Source: Theobroma cacao
Taxonomy: Eukaryota; Streptophyta; Magnoliopsida; Malvales; Malvaceae
DNA: 64,000 nt
Assembly: GCF_000208745.1 (NCBI RefSeq)
Contig: NC_030858.1
Location: 34,720,803-34,784,802 of the forward strand
Reading direction: 5' to 3'
In this document: piece by piece, positions 1-10,600 of the stretch
Layout: the number at the start of each line of letters is the position of its first letter
Position numbering within the stretch: the stretch's first letter is position 1
Program-made: the position numbers and the translations under genes
The notes under the pieces: generated by a model
The model's input: only the letters and a program-made list of their open reading frames with translations
What the model was told of the DNA's origin: nothing
Databases searched by the model: none

Positions 1-1670
1 GATAGTTATATGATTATACTATCAAAATTTAATGTACCAAAAATTAAAAGATAATATATTTTTTTTGATATATCATTATGAAGACTTCCTTGCTTAATCT
101 TGTCATCAGTTCACAATTTATTTAATCTTTTCTACTGAAGCATATTTATAGTATATTGCCCCTGCTTAAATTACATAGGTATCAGTAACTTAAATTTTAA
201 GAAAATTAAATTACATAGATAGCAGAGGTGAACCACCTAAACTTGATTAGGACTAGGCAAACAAAAGAGAGCAATGAAGATGGAAAGCAGCTGTTGTTTA
301 CCTGTGTTTAATTGACATCTTCAACCTAATTGTTTAGGTTTAAACATGCATTTGCAACTTCCCTGCTCATTACTTACCCAAGCGATGATAAAGAAGTTTG
401 TTTTAATTATTTGAACCAACTATTTTTTTGGTCACATTATTTGTACTAAGTATTAATTAAGCTTACAACGTTAATGTACCAAACGTGGGCCAACATATAA
501 TTAAGGTTGAGCATAACTTTTTTTTTATATGGATAAGATGTTTTTAACTTAATATTAGAGTTGAATCACTCCCTTTATTAAATTGATTATTAGTTGAAGT
601 GATATATTTGTTCTATCTCAATTAATTAGAGATGATTATTTTTGTTTGTGAAATAATTGTCGGCATGTGCGCCCAAATGACGTGGGTTAAGCCATAGCCA
701 CACTAATTCTACTTCTGTTGAACTACATGTTTCCAAATATGCAAAATTTTCAGCTGAGCTTATCTTTAACAAGCTTAATCTTCGCCAGGAATCCACATTT
801 TTCAACCAAACTCCGAGTTACTATTTTTATTTTTTTTTTCTAAAAATAAATAAATAAATATATCTAGCTTCTTTATCGAACCCATACGGTCATAACTATT
901 CCTAATTTCACCCAAATTAAAAATTGAAACGGATATTTAATTTAAAATTAATTAATATTAAATAAGAAATTTCTGTATTCAATAATTTATACTGAAAAAT
1001 CTTAATTTACATGAGACAAAACCCATAATTGCAAACCTGACGTCAACACTTTAAAAAAAAAAAAAAACTTGTGCAGAAATCACCATTGGTCCACATGGCA
1101 GTCCACCGGGTCCAACTACACCAGTAATTTTCTTTTCCTCGACACTCTTCCCCACGTGTCACAATTTTACCAGACCATACCTTTTCCTATTTAGCTAAGG
1201 TCATTACTTCCGAGTAAAAGTCTCCACCAATGATACTTCCACGTAACACTGACCAGCCTGACTACGAAAGCAATTAATCGCACGTGCAAGCACGTGACTT
1301 GAAATTCCAAACGAGTAAACAACAGCCGCCTTAAAGCAAGGGAAACGCTAGTCCTACCCGACAACTTACAATTCCGAAAGCCAAACACTCACGCGAGTAT
1401 CGGAGCCACCATGCCACAAAATCACTCCACGTGTCCATTGAATCACCGAAAGAACACTACACCGAGCGCACTTTAGCACGAAGCCGTTAACCACTTAACC
1501 CTCATTGCTCAAGCAAAGCCACACATATGTCGCATCAGCGGGCAATTGCCGGTCACCACTAGATTTATCTCGCGGAAAAGCGGAAAATACTTTATTTGCC
1601 ACCAACTGGTGTAGCCGGTAATCTGAAAAAAATCATAGCGGTTTCTCACTCTTTATCTTCGCCTTCCTTC
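1..1670. other. AT-rich upstream region of the DUF7054 gene
   Basis: No coding region is recognisable. The distal part is AT-rich with poly-A/T tracts. The part from about 1030 onward holds the bZIP-type elements listed separately. It reads as the promoter side of the gene starting at 1999. Confidence 0.6.
1038..1433. promoter_or_regulatory. Cluster of G-box/ACGT elements
   Basis: Four perfect CACGTG G-boxes lie at 1153-1158, 1281-1286, 1291-1296 and 1428-1433. A palindromic TGACGTCA lies at 1038-1045. G-boxes and ACGT cores are the classic binding sites of plant bZIP (ABF/ABI5, HY5) and bHLH (PIF) factors. The cluster is 240-640 bases upstream of the TATA box at 1672. An ABA- or light-responsive promoter is an inference from motif content only. 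Confidence 0.6.
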
Positions 1671-1671
1671 T

Positions 1672-1678
1672 TATAAAT
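1672..1678 (+). promoter_or_regulatory. TATA box of the DUF7054 gene
   Basis: TATAAAT lies about 320 bases upstream of the chosen ATG, which would leave a 5' leader of roughly 290 bases with transcription starting near 1705. No other TATA-like sequence lies closer in a suitable place. Confidence 0.5.
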
Positions 1679-1998
1679 TGGCTGTGAGTGGTTGGCGGAG
1701 CTTCGGTTCCTATCCGCTTTTCGCTGGCTTTTCTATCTGCCCTTTGGTTTTCTGTTCATTTATGGTTATATCATCCAGGTTATGATAGCTTATAGTGACC
1801 GGAAACCTGAGAGCCGTCGCTCCGCTCCTGCTCTCGGTTTCCCTCGCTTTAGGTTCTTCCGTTACCGGCGCTTGAGGTAACCGTTAACTCACTTGCCACC
1901 CCCCTAAAAAAATTAGAAGAAAAGTTTTTTCATCTTCAATTTTTTTTCTGTTTTCGTTTCAATTATTGTATAATATTATACTCGATAATTTCAATTCG

Positions 1999-2675
1999 AT
2001 GCCGAATTCAAAAAATAACCGTAAGGAACCGGAGAAGAACCGGAGGGGAAGGTTATCTGAAAAGGCGTCTTCGTTTCACGGGCGAATTCCGACGATCGCA
2101 CCGGCGGAGCTGAGGCGGCCTAAGACGCTGCCCGACCTGCTTTCAGAGAGGACTATTTCCATCTCCCAGGATGCGAGGCCGAAATTGACGAAGCTGCTGT
2201 TGAACGTGACGATCCAAGGGAGCCTCGGAGCCGTACAGGTGCTGATGTCGCCGGAAAACTCCGTCGGCGACTTGATAAACGCCGCCGTTCGACAGTACTC
2301 GAAGGAAGGTCGACGGCCAATCTTGCCGTCGACAAACGCCTCGCTTTTCGACCTCCATTATTCTCAATTCAGCTTAGAAAGTAAGATCAACGAAACCATC
2401 ACAGAATAATAATTAGCCGTTCGATCAGCGCACAATATCTTTATTTGGACGCGTGTACCGGTATTATTGATTGCTAATATTTTGTGTGGTGGGGCGCAGG
2501 ATTGGAAAGGGAGGAGAAGCTGATGGCGTTGGGATCGAGAAATTTCTTCCTGTGCACAAAAAAGGCGGCGTCTAAGGACGGTGAAAACAGTGAAACGACG
2601 TCGTGCTCAAAGGAAGCGGAAAAGGTTACCAAGAGCGTGATACCTTGGCTCAAATTCATGGATTTCTTGTTTTGA
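1999..2675 (+). CDS. DUF7054 protein, At4g22758-like
   Basis: Two exons, 1999-2380 and 2500-2675, give a 185-residue protein. The 119-bp intron has GTAAG/CAG borders and the join makes Arg128. The ATG at 1999 is preferred over an in-frame ATG at 1966 because the family usually begins with a basic, Ser/Pro-rich tail. Residues 1-62 are basic and disordered. Residues about 64-150 form the conserved plant domain now called DUF7054, proposed to be ubiquitin-like: a LLLNVTIQGSLGAVQVLM strand, a VGDLINAAVRQYSKEGR helix, FDLHYSQFSLE, then LMALGSRNFFLC after the splice. The C-terminus is Ser/Lys-rich and ends in a hydrophobic LKFMDFLF. The biochemical function is not known for the family. The promoter is rich in G-boxes. 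Confidence 0.88.
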
Positions 2676-5600
2676 AAAACAGGCAATTTTTTGTTCTTCT
2701 ATTTTAGTGTTGCATTTTGTAAAAATAGGATTTGGAATAAATCTTTAAATAGTTTTGGGGTTAGATTATGAATCATGCGAATTTGGGGAACAAAATTGCA
2801 TGTAGGTCATATCTAAAATTACTGTGAAGGAAAGAGAGTGTTTAATTATCTTTCTTTTGTTGAATTAGTTATAAAAATGTGTACAGTAATTTTGGACTTG
2901 ATTGATTAAAGTTGGAATATTTCATGGAAGTTCGGTAAATTTATTGAATAAAGTGGTCAATATATTTTAAAGTTTATGTTGGCTTAAATTGAGAAAAAAA
3001 TCAAATCTTTGGGATAATTTGTGCAAACCACCCAAATAATGAAGTCAGTAAGCATCTATGATCTAACAAACAATTGGTTGTTATTCAAATATCTTTGGGA
3101 TGATTTGGTTGCTTTTTTTTCATTTTCCAATTGTAATGATGATGTCACGAATTTATTTGACAAATCACTCGAGTGAATGGAGATAGAAAGGCAACATTTT
3201 CAATCATGATAATATCACCAATTTATTTAAACAAAAACTCGAGTTAATATAGGTTGAAAGGTAAGTCACAAAGATTTAACGCATGTATAAAACAAAATAA
3301 ACTAAAATTTAAATGGACGTAAGATTTAAGTTGGATAATGGTAACATAATTGAAAAAAATTGTTCTTCATATTTATTATATGGTTGTGCAATGATAAGGT
3401 TACTATGTACGCTGACGGAGAGTATTTTTCAAATGAAAATCTGAACCCACAGACTCCCATTGAAATGCGAGCCGACGCACAGACTTGGCCAATCATTTCC
3501 ATTTGGATGAATTAAATAGTACTTGCAGTTTTTATGGAAGCACACAACGCATCCCACTACTTGAAGAAGAAAGAGAAGACAAAGGCTGACGTTACTGTGG
3601 AGTCAACTTGTGCATGTGATATTCATCTGTAGTTGTAGGTTGAGGGTTGAGGGTTTGGCGGCTTTTTAAAAGTAACTGAGAGCAAATTCCAGGTTCCAAC
3701 TATAATCTTGTTAACCCGGTTTAGAATATTCTTTCTTTGTAGTGAAGACATGGGCAAATCTAATCTATATATATAAATTTATTTCCCTACCATTTTGACC
3801 ATATGTGGAACAGTGGGAGACCTAGTATATTGTTGTCACTTTTTCTATGCAGAAATGGATGAGAGAATGCCCTGTACTGAAATCGTAGTGGCTACTGGCA
3901 ACTGGCAACTGGCAACTGGCAGATGTGCTATTTATTGTTCATTGGGTCTCGCAATTATCATTAGAGAAGGAGCTAGCTGCCATATACATAGCTATTGGTG
4001 TCCCCAGCCCCTGACCCCTTCATTCCTTTCCGGCTGCTAGTTCTCAGAGGATATATACTGCTATTCTGCTCAGTTTGCTGCCTTTGAAAGTTTTGGGTCT
4101 TTCTCTTTCCTCCTGTTTGCAAACGATAACACAGATTCTTTTTCAATTATAAACTTAAACAAATACTATATATATTGCCAACATTTGACATAATCAAAGG
4201 GATCTACTATTTTTCTTGATGCTCCCATGTAGGAAGGTATATAAATGCAGTAATTTGCAAAAGAAGGGTGAGATTTTATTGTAGCTTGCTCTATATATTC
4301 TGTTCTTTTCAGGTAATCACATCAGTCGGATAGGAAGTTGATGTTTGCTGATACCCAATACCAAGGATAAAACAGTCATTGTGATAGCTATTTTTAGTTT
4401 TTCCTCCATGCATTTCCCTTTGTTCGTCAAGCTGTTTCAGCCTATATATATATATATATATATAATTTGACCACTCACCTTCCTAAAACATGTACTCGTC
4501 ACGCGTGATTTGGCAATGTTCTGTCAGTGTACACCATGAAGGAAAAGGATAATGTAAGCTTTGACTAAAAGCTGAGAATATCACAAATCCTGATTATTAT
4601 TTATCATAAACATCACCCACCTTCAAAAGTAAATGAACTGCGTCAATACCTTTCTTTGAGGATACACTGATTCTCTTTTATGACTACGATACAATGAATT
4701 AAAGAATAGTCTTAGTGATTAAATGTTTCCTGGAATTAAGTTGCATTCTTCTTTAATATATCATCAAGGAATAATAAGAATTCTGCATATATATGCAAAC
4801 CCAACCACAACTTTCTGTAAGCATTTTTGTAAATATTTTTAAACATTTTTATGTGGGTTTTGGAGCAATCCCAAGCTGCCATGGAGGCACATGGAGGAGT
4901 GACAAATGAAAAAGCAGGGAAATATGTTTCGATGGCATGCATATGTGCAATGACTGGAAACTTTTTTTTAATCAAAAGCTTAGCATTCCCGGCCCTAAAA
5001 ACCTGATCCTTTTGAGGGTCTTGCCGTCTGAAACCTATGTATCCCCAAAGCAAAGGTCTATGTCTCAGGAATCCTTCCAAACTTTTTCCTTTGTCAAATT
5101 TTATCTTGGGAAAGCTTGTGGTGGCCGGTGGGGCACATAATAAAACAAAACAAAACAAAAAAATGCACATGAATGAACAGAGTTGTTTTGTTTATTTACA
5201 AGGCAAAAGCTCAAGCTAAAAACGTGTAAAGAACAGGACAGTGATCAATAATCTGATGTAAGATGTCCTTTGAGTGGTGTTTGGTTAGGCGAGGTGCGTT
5301 TTCTGGTGTTCAGATACATGAACAAAAGATTATCTTGGACACCACGAGATTTTTGTCTCAAATCTGACAACCTCAACATGCAATCGTTTCAGTAGGGTAG
5401 GATCTTAATTTATCATTTTATTAACAAAATGGAACTAGTGCAATTATAGTGAATATGACATGTGCAATGGGCGTAACACCCCAAGAGACAAAGTATGGTG
5501 GCAAACCAAAGCTATCCTCACTCTGTGTTTGTTGTAGACTTGTTTTTTGAGCTGGTTTATTGATCAGCTTTCCTCTATCGAATCCTTGCTACACAAATTG

Positions 5601-6600
5601 AATTTGTATCCTCGTGTGTTTTTTCCATATGTATTTTTCTGAACTAAATATTTAATACTTTTCACAAGATAAGGATATGATAACATTACATATGTCTCGA
5701 TATTGCATTGTCTGAATAAAACATGAAACCTAGGTCGTAGCAATGTTTCAATCTTGTGTCATATTAAAGCCCATTTTTCAAGTATTCTGATATTTTTCTG
5801 TTCTATATATATATTTTCTTCAAAGGTGATTTTATCGAACTTTATTATTGGAATGTCATGTCGAGTATCTCTTCTGATTTGTTAAAGATTCCCATGACAT
5901 TAAGAATCAGATTGGGTAAAAGACCTGTACAATGACAACCTAACTGCCGCACACAAAAGATAAATTTGGCTGTTCAAAGAACACAAAAGAAAGAGTCACC
6001 AGATGCCCAGGTGCCGAAAAGGGCACTGTAACATCAGCAACAGAGGCCAAAAATCCAAATCAAAGAGCATTTGCCATCTGCTAGAAACTATAAAAAAACT
6101 GGTTCCTAGCATTCCACAAGCAGATCGGATTTCCAAAACAAAACAAACAAAGAGCTTCCAACCACGACACTAGTATTTGGATCTAAGAGGAATGTGAACT
6201 GAGTTTGTCACTAATTTTCCTTTGCAGAACCACAAAGTGTTGAACGTCTACAATTGAATATTACAATCAAAATTTGAGACGAGATGAGAGAGAGTTATCT
6301 CTTATTGTGTAATTTGAAAATTCAATAAATTTTCATATATTGATCAAAAGGTGTGTGTATATATGACTACTATTATTTTAAATGATTTTTAAACTGTATT
6401 CTTGTTCGAAAAATTTTAATCCTTTTGAGTATGTTCGATATGTTCATTTTGTATATCAAAATTTTACATATCAGTGATGGAAGTATCTTAAGCGCGATTT
6501 AATTCAATAATTATTTATTATGTACCCCAAAAAAGAATGTTTAGTTATTTACAAAACACCACTCTAGAAGAAAAAGGCCAACAGGTTGCTTTAACGCATC
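2676..6600. other. Intergenic, no gene recognised
   Basis: AT-rich DNA with several short chance ORFs and no conserved protein motif. It contains a heptamer repeat at 3894 and a (TA)n run at 4443-4464. A polyadenylation-type AATAAA appears at 2735-2740 just downstream of the DUF7054 stop. No RNA gene could be recognised. Confidence 0.6.
3894..3921. repeat. Heptamer tandem repeat, four copies
   Basis: Four perfect copies of ACTGGCA in a row. It is a short simple-sequence tract, likely polymorphic, with no evident function. Confidence 0.85.
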
Positions 6601-6729
6601 TTTCATTTTGTTCATCAATCTTGACTACTTTTCTTCTAATTTATGGAATCGGGCCTATTCTGTACGCGTCCACAAACATTGGGTTAGGTCTAAATATCGC
6701 CCATCCGAAAAATATTTAAAAGTCATGAT

Positions 6730-6954
6730 TGGGCCTAAGGCCCAAACAAGTTGGGCCGAAGCCCAAAAACGAAGCCTTTTTAACGAATCCACAGTTTTCC
6801 ACAAAACCCTAAAAATGGAACTAACACAGCCTGGCGGCAACTTACTTATAAATTCATTTCAATTGCCACACAAGTTTCCGCCCTCTTTAAAGCGTTGATA
6901 CTCTCGCGCTTCCCCTTTTTAAAACCCTAGTTCCCCTTCCTCCCAAAACCCTAG
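6730..6954. promoter_or_regulatory. Site II and telo-box promoter elements of HD2 gene
   Basis: TGGGCC/GGCCCA site II motifs occur at 6730-6735, 6739-6744 and 6752-6757, and AGCCCA at 6760-6765. They are followed by telo-boxes AAACCCTAA at 6804-6812 and AAACCCTAG at 6922-6930 and 6946-6954. A TATA-like TTATAAAT lies at 6846-6853. Site II (TCP-bound) plus telo-box is the established signature of plant genes for ribosome biogenesis and proliferating cells. HD2 proteins are nucleolar, so the combination fits the gene. Confidence 0.7.
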
Positions 6955-6995
6955 CCCCTCAGTTGCTTCCCTCTCTCCCACTATCACCATCATCC

Positions 6996-9616
6996 ATGGA
7001 GTTCTGGGGTAAGCCTTCTTTCTCTCGTTCTTTCTTTTATATAACTTTTGATGGTTTGGCCTTTTGCTTACGTTTCCTTTCTTCTCTCCTGCTGTTCATT
7101 TTGCTGCTTTCTTCGAACATTTTTACTCATTTTCTACGATTTTTTTTCTGGTTTTAAAAGTCGGTTGTGTTTGTGGAAGCTTTGATCTTTTTTATTTTGT
7201 TAGTCTGCTCTTTCTGATGAAATGAGGTTAGCTTAGCTAGCTTGTTATATTTGTGAATTTACGTTCTCGAAATGTAATACTATTTATCTTACTGCCTTGA
7301 AGAAGTCTTGGGTTTTAGCTTCCCTGGTGTACTACTGTCAATACAGATAATTTTTTTGCAAACGTCTTTTAGAATTTGTTTGTATCGTTAGTTTAATTTT
7401 GTTAGTATTCTTTCAGACATTGTTGTGATAAGATTTTGGATTCACTTCGTTTTGTGGTGTTTGAATGAATTTTGTTGGCAATGATTCGTGTATGTCTGTA
7501 CAGAGCAAAGATCGAAATGGGTTTTTTTGTAACTGTTGGTAATGATTTTTGAAGACACTGTTTGCAATTGTATACTTCTGATTTATATTTAGAGACACGT
7601 GTATTGTTGTGTTTTAGTTCGGCTAATTAAATTAAATGATTTTAATGTTACTATTAGGTGTTGAAGTTAAGGCTGGAAAGCCTATTAAAGCAGACCCTGG
7701 TGCCAATCACGTCATCCATCTTTCCCAGGTTAGAAGTAATTTATTTGTTGAAGTTGATTTTATTATCAATGTTTTTTTTTTTTGTGTCTAAAATAACCTG
7801 CAATCTGCTTGTGTTTTAGGCAACACTTGGCGAGTCAAAGAACAAAGCAGAATCTGTAACCCTCCATGTAAATGCTGATGGGCAGAAACTCGTTCTTGGA
7901 ACTCTTTCCCACCAGAATTTCCCTCAATTATCTTTTGATTTAGTGTTTGACCAAGAGTTTGAGCTCTCTCACAACTGGAAAAATGGAAGTGTCTATTTCC
8001 TTGGTTACAAAACTTTCGTGCCGGATGAAGGATATCCTTTTCTTAGTAGTAGTTAATTTTGTTTTTTGGTGATAACTGAACTCTTGTTTTTCATGAATGT
8101 TAAGTGTGTTTGTGCCATTTTGTTCTTCCTTAACTCTGATGCTGTCTTTGTCACCACTGATGAATTTGGTGAGTCCTAGAAAACATTTTGCCTATTTGTA
8201 ATTTTCTTGTCTTTAGCAAGTATTTCTCATGCATATTATTCTTATGTATAGATATGTCTAGTGATGAAGAAAGTAGCGAGGATGAGGAGCTTCCTGTGGC
8301 TGCTGCAGAAAATGGTAAGTTCTCTTCCCGTCCTAGAATTTAATTAGTGGTTGAAGATTTGAATAACTCTTATTTTTAACTTGTAAACATTTTCTTCCAC
8401 TACAGGAAAAGCTAAGACAGATGTAAAAACATCTAAGGCTAATGCTGGGAAACCTGATGCTGTAAAACAAGCTGTGAAGATAGAAGAACCAAGCAATAAC
8501 AAGAAAACTGAGGGTGATGATGATGAGAGTGATTCTGAGGATGAAAGTGGTTCTGATGAGGAAGATGATTCTGAGGATGAAGATGAGTCTGATGAGGTCT
8601 CTTTTTCATAACTAGGCAAAAGATTTTTAATTCATTATTACACTTAAAATGGATGCTTTTCCTTATTTTATTTATTTTGAATGGCCTTCTGATCTGTGTG
8701 ATATTTGTTGTCTTTGGTCTCTGAGTTGTTTGTTACCCTTTTCACTTGCATAGTAGATTGCTTTTAATCCATTTTTTTCTAGCTACATAGTGAAGGTATA
8801 AAACATTTTCTGTTCCTTGTAGAAATGATTGAAATGAATGCATTAAATTGCAGTGACTTTGGTTTTGATCATTACATATGGATTTCAGTTGGTTCATTTT
8901 TGTTTTCCTTTACTTTCTTGTCTAAATGAAGCAGTAATTGATTGACATGAGTTAGTAAAATGTTCTGTTTCCTGGGCAGATGTCTATGGATGAAAGTTCT
9001 GATGATGCGGATGAGGAGACACCTAAGAAGGTATGTTTGGTAGACTGAAGTGCTTTTTGAATTTTTTGAATCTGCCCTGATTCCATTAATGAAATTTTGT
9101 TTCTTTTACTTCTAAGGTTGAGGCAAGCAAGAAGAGACCTGCAGAAGCTGCTACCCCTGTTTCTGCAAAAAAGGCAAAATCTGCAGCAACACCTCAGAAG
9201 ACAGGTAGTTCTCTTATCTCTTCACATGAAAGTCTTCTGCCGCTTTTTTCTGTTGTAATTGTTAATGGTTATCTTTTCTCTATGCTGTTTTGAAGTGGTA
9301 ATGGTTAATTAGGATTGGTCCATTTATCTTCTTCTGATTTTAGTTTCTTGCTATTGCAGATGGTAAGAAGGGTGGTCACACAGCAACACCTCACCCATCA
9401 AAGCAAGCTGGGAAATCTTCTGCAAAGAGTCCGAAGTCTGGTGGTCAATTCTCTTGTGGATCTTGTAACAAGTACTTATCTACAACTTTTAAAACTACTT
9501 CCAATTTTATTTGAGTTGGTTACTTTACTAATGTCCTGCATATTACTATGAACAGGTCATTCGGCTCTGAGGGTGGTCTAGAATCTCACAAAAAGGCCAA
9601 GCATGGTGGCAAATGA
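6996..9616 (+). CDS. HDT1: HD2-type histone deacetylase (HDT)
   Basis: Ten exons: 6996-7008, 7658-7728, 7820-8031, 8155-8168, 8252-8314, 8406-8596, 8980-9030, 9117-9204, 9360-9471, 9556-9616. They give 291 residues. HD2 proteins are plant-specific nucleolar histone deacetylases or nucleoplasmin-like chromatin proteins acting in rDNA and gene silencing. The protein starts with the diagnostic MEFWG, has His25 (the residue reported as critical in the family) in VIHLSQ, and runs through FELSHNWKNGSVYFLGYK. An acidic Asp/Glu/Ser stretch covers about 101-203. A basic segment with KKRPAEA and SAKKAK follows. A C2H2 finger (C267, C270, H283, H288) is at the C-terminus. The intron at 8032-8154 has U12-type AT-AC signals, and the next exon has only 14 nt. 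Exon 4 could instead begin at 8158 (one residue shorter). The symbol marks the family; the exact HDT member is not decided. Confidence 0.92.
8032..8154 (+). other. Probable U12-type AT-AC intron in HD2 gene
   Basis: The 5' end reads ATATCCTTTT, an exact match to the U12 5' splice-site consensus. TTCCTTAAC at 8125-8133 matches the U12 branch-point consensus. The intron ends in AC (8153-8154, alternative 8156-8157). No GT-AG pair in the region joins the frame: the codons after GAA GG run into a stop at 8054-8056. Splicing AT-AC restores an HD2-like reading frame. The distance from branch point to 3' end, about 21 nt, is slightly long for this class. Confidence 0.8.
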
Positions 9617-10600
9617 ATGGTGTAATACATAACATGCTCTTATGTTGTGTGCATGTTTAATTTTGGGGGAGAGATGTGTTCTGTTGTGGTTTTGGTAGAT
9701 TATGCTTATCAGTAAATGAGGGGTCTATGGTTAACAAGACTTTGCGGATCCTTTTTTCTGATTCGGCACTATCATTTGGGTTATTATCCTGGAAAGGGTT
9801 TAGATTGTGATGCCGTTATCTATAATTTATGTGTTCTATTCATGCCAGTATGCATTTACATGGTCTTAAATGAAAGGTTCATGCTTTTCAAATTGTATGT
9901 TGAAGTGAAGTTTTGCATGGCGATGTTATTCATTTGCCAGTTGACTTTTATGTTATGGTTCATTGCAGCTTCCTGCTAGGGATGTCTAATAATTCTAGTG
10001 CTCTAATAAAATGTGGATAGTTTAGGGGATGACGATGTATTGGCTATTGACATTGTGCAATAGTTCATGAGCCTCACAGGTAGGATATAAACGACAGTTA
10101 TATAGGGATAAACACTCCACCTGCCAAGGTTGACTTGTTCCCTTTGGTCACGTTAATTTTTTTGGTAAAAGAGACAACAAATAATGAGTTAAATCCAAGT
10201 CCAAACTCCGTTCCAGTTCGATTTTACTCAAAATTTATTAAAAAAGAAAACCGCAAAACTGATGTATTCTTCTTTTGACAAAAGAAACGTAAAATTAGTG
10301 GATAAACAACTTCCCTTTCATCTAAGCCACCAGACAGGCAAGAATCGGTTACTTGCAAATTCTAAAATTCTATAATCATCTCCTCTCATGAATAAACTAA
10401 CACTAATAAGTAATAATTTGCGTTTAAATTCAGGAATACATAATTTTATAGAGCGTAAAATTTTAAACTAAGTATTGACAAAATCTATATTATTCCAATA
10501 GCTTAAAATACAGACCCTATTAGTACCTTAAACATATTCTGGATTGGCACGCGACAAAGGAGTAAAGCAAGGAAAAATTAAAGTTAAAATACTAAACTTT
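9617..10600. other. HD2 3' flank and intergenic DNA
   Basis: The first few hundred bases are probably the HD2 3' UTR, with an AATAAA at 10004-10009. An ORF of 87 codons at 9716-9979 has no conserved motif and lies in the presumed UTR. The rest is AT-rich without recognisable genes. Confidence 0.5.

Noticed and set aside
1692..1880. 62-codon ORF before the DUF7054 gene
   Set aside because: It begins with TTG, lies in the presumed 5' leader just after the TATA box, and shows no conserved motif.
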